A stretch of 64,000 bases of DNA, from contig JAXGGA010004666.1 of NCBI GenBank assembly GCA_038373865.1, positions 1-64,000 on the forward strand, in the 5' to 3' direction. The position numbers and the translations under genes are program-made. Below the pieces are notes generated by a model. That model worked only from the letters and a program-made list of their open reading frames with translations, had not been told where the DNA came from and made no database searches. This document shows, one piece after another, positions 59,345 to 64,000 of this stretch. Origin of the DNA: Uloborus plumipes (taxonomy: Eukaryota; Arthropoda; Arachnida; Araneae; Uloboridae). The stretch's first letter is position 1, and each line of letters opens with the position of its first letter.

Positions 59345-60342
59345 ATAAGTGAAATAGTTCAACCCGTTTAATTTAATATCCCCCCCAACAGATTCCCATG
59401 TAAATTAAGAGGTAAAAATTTATTCTTGAAATGGACAAAATAACATTCTTGATGTTAAAGTACTGTCCTTATCATTCTTAAAACTCATTACCCGTAAGAA
59501 AAAAAAAAGGAAAAACTGAAAACATTAAAGGGAAAACTTTCCTAACTATCCTCCGCTGTCAATTTCAAAACCAAAATTGGTTCTGTCCTCGAAAATCTCG
59601 AGCAAAAACTTAAGAAACACGTTTGGAATTTCTCGGCATTAGAAGAACTGCTTAAAAGTGGGTGGACAGGGGGCGGTCGGGTCAGCCTTTAAGTGGTTAG
59701 ATCTCCTCCTTTTCCTGCAATCCATTTCTCATATTCTATCATTTTGACAGCTCTAAACGGGAAACACTACTACCCCCGTCTGAAGATTCTTCTCTCTTCG
59801 TTACACCTCAGGTTCTTTTGTCCGTTTATGTTTCTGGAATGGGGCTGAGCTTATTTTTGTGATCACTTAACAAAGCCAGGGAATTTTGTTTTCTAACTCA
59901 CTTTTTCCAGTCAAATGTTTTCCCCGGATATTATTGGACGGAGACTTTATGAGGGATTTTATGATACTTAAAACCAAATTGTATATTTGTGGGTAGTAGA
60001 TATTATGCACTCCAGCACACTAAGGATCCAGTTTCTGGTTAAGGTGGGGGTTATGTCGGAAGAAGGGGGGGGGGCATGGATCATTTTTTGTCCTAAATAG
60101 GGGAGTAGGGGACAAAGTTTCGGAAATATGTATTCGAAACGCTGTTTCAACAACCTATTGGTGGATTAAGAGGGGGTCATGACCCCCTCTCTGGATCCGC
60201 ACCTGTAGCACGTACCCACACTTTTTGATTTTGTTCAATTTCAAATAGTATTTTAATTAAGTTTTTCCTATCAGATGGCTTTCGAACCAAATCAAACTGC
60301 AAAGTGAGTCGGGGCTTAGGCAAGTTATGACATTTAGAAAAT
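59345..60342. other. Intergenic DNA, nothing recognised
   Basis: Moderately GC-rich patches at 59640-59780 and 60040-60200 ('agagggggtcatgaccccctct' at 60169 is a palindrome). No gene recognised. Confidence 0.45.
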
Positions 60343-60405
60343 TACAGGGTCCGGCAAATTAATCTCCCGTATTTGGAGAGCAAGCTGTGTGAGTTGTGGT
60401 GGGAA

Positions 60406-61191
60406 CAGTGGTCGCAAGTAGCGAGCTACAAGTAGCGAAACTACTGTACTAGCTATTTTTTAGTAGTTTGTAATGTAGCGCACTACTTTTAAAAAAAAGT
60501 AGAGTAGTGAGTAGCGCGATACACAAAAAAAAGTAGTTTGTAGAGATTTCTGGAAACTACTTTTAAATTAGAAAAATAAATAAATAAATGAAAAATTAAA
60601 AAAAAAAGAGAGAGAACGAAGAAAAAAAAACAAGGTTTAATTGACTCTGGTGCGAATCTTGCACGAGTACAGCAGCGGACGTAATGAGAAATAAGAACCA
60701 TCAAAATATAAGCTGGATCCCCTTTAGATACATCATTTTGACGAAATATAATCTATCTGTTTGATGTCATTGGCTTATTCGGCATCATAATTTTTGTATT
60801 CCTTCAAACAATTTTTATGTTCCTAAATATGCCCTGGCAAGAAATTTAAAAAAAAAAAAAAAAATGAAGGTTGAATTCTTTTAATTTTTTAACTTTTGAA
60901 TACTTTCTTGTGACAAATATTCGTAAAATTGTAAAAAAAATCTAAAAAGGACAAATTTTAGGAGTTAATTTATTAATGTAAACCATTTTTCGAATTTTTT
61001 CGGTCAATCCTCAAACGGTGTTTACTTCTATTTATTTATTTATTTTTTTAAGTAACGAAGTAGCAACTACAATTAAAAAGTAGTTTGTAGTCGCTACATT
61101 TAAAAAAAAGTAGTTGTAGTTGTAGTTAACTGCATTTATAACAAAGTAGTTGTAGTTCGCTACAAAAGAAATGTAGTTTTTCCAACCACTG
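60406..61191. mobile_element. hAT element nested in the mariner
   Basis: A 786-bp element with ends CAGTGGTCGCAAGTAGCGAG and (reverse complement) CAGTGGTTGGAAAAACTACA. It is flanked by a perfect 8-bp duplication GGTGGGAA (60398-60405 and 61192-61199). The subterminal regions are packed with 'agtagt(t/g)' and 'gctac' motifs (60410-60560 and 61060-61180). The middle is AT-rich and non-coding. 8-bp duplication and CAGTG ends indicate hAT. Confidence 0.92.
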
Positions 61192-61518
61192 GGTGGGAAT
61201 ATGGTGGTAGTGATTGATACGTGCCATTAGCAGTAGTAGTAATGAGAAAACGCGGTAAGAATCCCCTTTGTGTTGTGAATGAGTGCATTAACGTTGGGGT
61301 TTTGATCACTATTTAATAAGAACTTCACATTCAACTTGACAGACTCGATCCAGTTCGGCTAGAAAAAATATTTACATTAGGAAGATCATTGTGCAAGATT
61401 TTTCTTACGTTCCAAACAAAACATTTCTGCGTAGCTGTATGTTTAAGTACAAAATGCTTCGGAGACTCTTGGATGCTCTCAAATGATCCTCATTTTTCTG
61501 TATTGAAATAGTCTCAAG

Positions 61519-61794
61519 TTAGCCAGGTGCTTTTGTTTTCAGTACAGTACTTGTGGCTATAAAGTTGATACTCAAACAAGGTTTTCTTTCATCTGGAACG
61601 GGATCATGTCGGCCAAATTGGAAATGAAAACAAAATTCTTGTTGAGTTGTAATGAAAAAACTACCACTATATACAAGTTTTGCCCTCCACAACACACGAT
61701 AATGCTCGTGCACCATGCCATCTCTAATATTGCAAATGGCATGTGTATTGCTATCTCTCAATATTTCCATAACAGTATCCCCATCACACCTCAC
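61519..61794 (-). pseudogene. Mariner transposase N-terminal relic
   Basis: The minus-strand frame contains FITTQQEFCFHFQFGRHDPV and ends ATSTVLKTKAPG. Mariner-superfamily transposases of the LTTQQ...F...GxxxxKxxPGRP type show the same start of the first helix-turn-helix and the same K(A/S)PG close before the GRPR hinge. Only about 50 residues align, with many changes and no DDE domain. The first ~45 codons of the ORF lie upstream and are probably 5' UTR read-through. The ORF remains open by chance. Confidence 0.55.
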
Positions 61795-61943
61795 TCAGCT
61801 TCCCTCTCCAAGGACCGGAGGTTGATATGCCGGACCCTGTACTATAACAATCATTTGAGCTTAAAACTTTGGATATTTTAAAAGAAGTGTAATTATAAAA
61901 TCATTTCATCCCGTTTTTGTCACAATAAAGACTAAAAGACGTA

Positions 61944-62247
61944 CATTGTTAAAGCTACAGGTTGCACAAGGCACCTTTAAGGTAGAAACGTTGTAGTACC
62001 AGCGGCATCCCCTGAGTGGTACCACTTGACTCCCTATAGCACATTTGAGGGTGCCATTTGACTCCATGTGGTACGCTATGAGTGTCTTATGGCATCCATG
62101 GGTGACCCATGGCACCCTAAACAGCTAAAAGGGCACCTTCTAAGGTGCCATAGATAGAGAGTCAAGTGTCACCCTTCAAAGTGTGCCGCTGGCGCTACAA
62201 CGTTTCACCCTTAAAGGTGCCTTGTGCAACCTATAGCTTTAACAGTG
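61944..62247. mobile_element. Foldback MITE, CACTGTTAAAGC ends
   Basis: A 304-bp element flanked by TA at 61942-61943 and 62248-62249. Arms of ~100 bp pair: 'ttaaagctacaggttgcaca' with 'aggcacctttaagg' at the left matches the reverse complement of the right end. Inside are more short inverted repeats built on 'ggtgcca' / 'tggcacc'. Its CACTG/TA ends resemble the 508, 29069 and 54329 elements, but the interior is unrelated. Confidence 0.88.
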
Positions 62248-62253
62248 TAACAA

Positions 62254-62362
62254 CCCCAGGTAGCATAAGTAACCTTTAAACGTTTTATAAACGTTTTTAA
62301 GCGATTGTTACAACGTTAATAACCATTTTACAACCCTTAAGAAATGAAGTGTGTTACCTGGG
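62254..62362. mobile_element. Small MITE-like foldback, CCCAGGTA ends
   Basis: About 109 bp starting CCCAGGTAGCATAAGTAACC and ending (reverse complement) CCCAGGTAACACAC. Internal palindrome AAACGTtttataAACGTTT at 62279-62297. It starts five bases after the TA that ends the previous MITE. Target duplication not clear. Confidence 0.5.
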
Positions 62363-63644
62363 ATGTCACTTTTTAAACAGAGAGAAAAACTATTATTTCT
62401 AGCATTTAGAAGCAGTTTGAGAGGAAGAAAAGACAGATTTATTTTTAATATATATGGAACACAACTGTCCAAATTCAAGTTTGGGTGATGGAAAGACGAT
62501 GTCCTGAAGCGTTTCCCGCTATCCTCATTAGTGTCTGTGTGTGCGCCCTTTCATAGCGAAGTCTAAAGGACAAAAAGTTTAATTTTACGGCCATAAAAAG
62601 TGTCATTATAAAAAGTTAAATAATACGCAGTTAACTTTGAGGAAAGGATTGAAACTATTTCGTTATAGCCAAAAACGTTTTTTATAAAACTTCGTTAAAA
62701 ACGGGTGCTACACTATATGCGTATATCCGGGCTGCTTTCCCTCTCCCTGCCCAACACGTGAAATTCTAACTGCATCCGTGATCCAAATAAGTAGATTATT
62801 CAAAGTAGATACCACAAAAAATGTTGATAACAAAAAAAAAAAAAAAAAACTTTTTTAAAAGTGAGCATTTTTTCACATCTATTTTTCGTTTGATGTCAAT
62901 TTTCTATCCCTCATACATGGAAAATTATTTTTTAAGAGTCAAAAGTTTCTAACTGTTAAGCACTAGCTGTAGATATTAAATCAAAAGAACACATTTTGCA
63001 GTCCAATTCCGATACATAAACGTTTGTGAATTACTTTCAAAAGCATTAATTTTTCATTTCTTCTTTTAGTGAAATTTATTCACATTTAACGTTTTGAAAG
63101 TTTACTAAGTCAAAAAAAAATTGTTGATTCGTAGAACAAAACTTCGATAAAAATTAAATAACTTTTCTGCTCTGTGATTATGGTGATAAGCAAGAGTAGG
63201 GAAGTCACTTTTATGTTTATCCTCTCATCCTTAAAAAAAAAGACATTAATAGCATTCCTAAGTAATGAAATCTCAAGAATTTCCAATTTCGTTGGAGGAA
63301 TTTCCGAGTGCATCTCTTGTCAAAGCCACTAATAAAAATCTAAACAAAAGAAGCATGCGTAAATGGTCTGCAGGCTGATTTATGAATGAACTGCCATCCA
63401 CGCGTTACACATAAACGCCCTGAAAGTGCAGCCACCTGCAAAAAAGTCCCCCCTCCCCTAAGAACATTTGTTTCCCATGTTTCTCCCCATTCGAAAAGCT
63501 ACGATTTATGCTACGTTCTTTCGTTTCCATAAACAGAAACGAAAGAAGAGCTACATATTTTTCCGTTTTTTCTTTTAAACCAAGAAATTGTTTTTGTTTT
63601 GAAAATGTTTTTTAAGCGCTAATACCTACAAGTTTCTACGAATA
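62363..63644. other. AT-rich intergenic DNA, nothing recognised
   Basis: A-run at 62831-62849. 'acgttctttcgtttccat' and 'aaacagaaacgaaag' (63514-63546) form a short inverted repeat. No gene seen. Confidence 0.5.
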
Positions 63645-63648
63645 TCTA

Positions 63649-64000
63649 TCTATATATATCAAATAGATGCATGTATGTATGTTTGTTCCTTATACAAATC
63701 CAGTTTTTGTCGGATTTTCATCAAACTTGGCACAGAGGTTTCTTGATGCACTAGAATTCACATAGGTGGAGTTTTGAAATTTTAAAAAAATCCAAAAAGC
63801 TCAAAATTCAAACTTTTTGTCTCAAAATGACCATTTTCTTTCAATTTTGAATATATAGAGTAATAGAGATAAGCCTTTAAGCATTCTAATTGATAAAATT
63901 TAACACATTTAAATATGAGTATTTTCCAGCGAAGATTAAGATTAACAATGAATTATCAATTTAAGGCTCACCTATTTCGTTTTACATGAAATAAGTTTAC
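63649..64000 (+). mobile_element. Helitron-like 5' end, runs off the right edge
   Basis: A|TCTATATATATCAAATAGATG followed by 'catgtatgtatgtttgttcc' and then 'tttcatcaaacttggcacag' matches the style of arthropod Helitron heads. The 3' hairpin and CTAG end would lie beyond the window, so the call stays tentative; the start could also be 63645. Confidence 0.45.

Larger units (their letters stand above)
60345..61839 (-). mobile_element. Mariner-like element split by a hAT element
   Basis: Ends CAGGGTCCGGCAAATTAATC and (reverse complement) CAGGGTCCGGCATATCAACC, TA at 60343-60344 and 61840-61841. Without the 786-bp insert and one duplication it is about 700 bp, roughly half an autonomous mariner. 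The transposase remnant is on the minus strand at the right. Confidence 0.85.

Noticed and set aside
1..64000. CRISPR arrays, bacterial operons or integrated viral genes
   Set aside because: No regularly spaced short direct repeats, no dense coding, and no polymerase, capsid or integrase motifs were seen in the open frames.

Overview
The window is AT-rich eukaryotic DNA with no recognisable host protein-coding gene and no rRNA or convincing tRNA gene. Homopolymer runs, trinucleotide arrays and many DNA transposon relics (Helitron, Tc1/mariner, pogo/Tigger, hAT, piggyBac) suggest an animal, most likely an arthropod. A chelicerate such as a spider is a guess from the flavour of the repeats, not something the sequence proves. 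Open reading frames are short (longest about 159 codons), overlap on both strands and show no family motifs, except for decayed transposase pieces.

Layout. 1-2 kb: two Helitron-like ends facing each other around a CACTG-type TA-flanked MITE. 3-16 kb: AT-rich intergenic DNA with a foldback repeat at 4.2 kb, a tRNA-like SINE head at 8.5 kb, a foldback element carrying promoter-like motifs at 9.3 kb, and GC-richer islands at 3.4, 10.4 and 15.9 kb. 16-19.3 kb: a 243-bp inverted-repeat element, an unexplained GC island, and a Tc1 transposase relic split by a hAT MITE. 26.4 kb: an intact piggyBac-type TTAA MITE. 29-32 kb: a CACTG MITE split by a Tigger-like MITE, then a non-autonomous Helitron. 34.6-35.9 kb: a 1.29-kb TIR element. 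39.9-40.8 kb: a five-unit, roughly 147-bp tandem array with simple-repeat tails. 42-48.4 kb: GC islands and a hAT-like relic. 48.5-49.4 kb: an internally deleted Tigger with part of its transposase. 54-63 kb: a dense transposon cluster: CACTG MITE, second piggyBac-type MITE, 2.17-kb pogo-like element with a decayed DDE transposase, second hAT MITE, a foldback made of two mariner 3' ends, a mariner split by a 786-bp hAT element, and two small foldback MITEs. The right edge enters another Helitron-like 5' end.

No host genes work together here. The interest lies in the transposon archaeology: three nested insertions, each with an exact or near-exact target-site duplication, and several long inverted repeats that could fold or be transcribed into dsRNA. 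The GC-elevated non-coding islands could be regulatory DNA of a gene outside the window. Comparison with related genomes would decide that.
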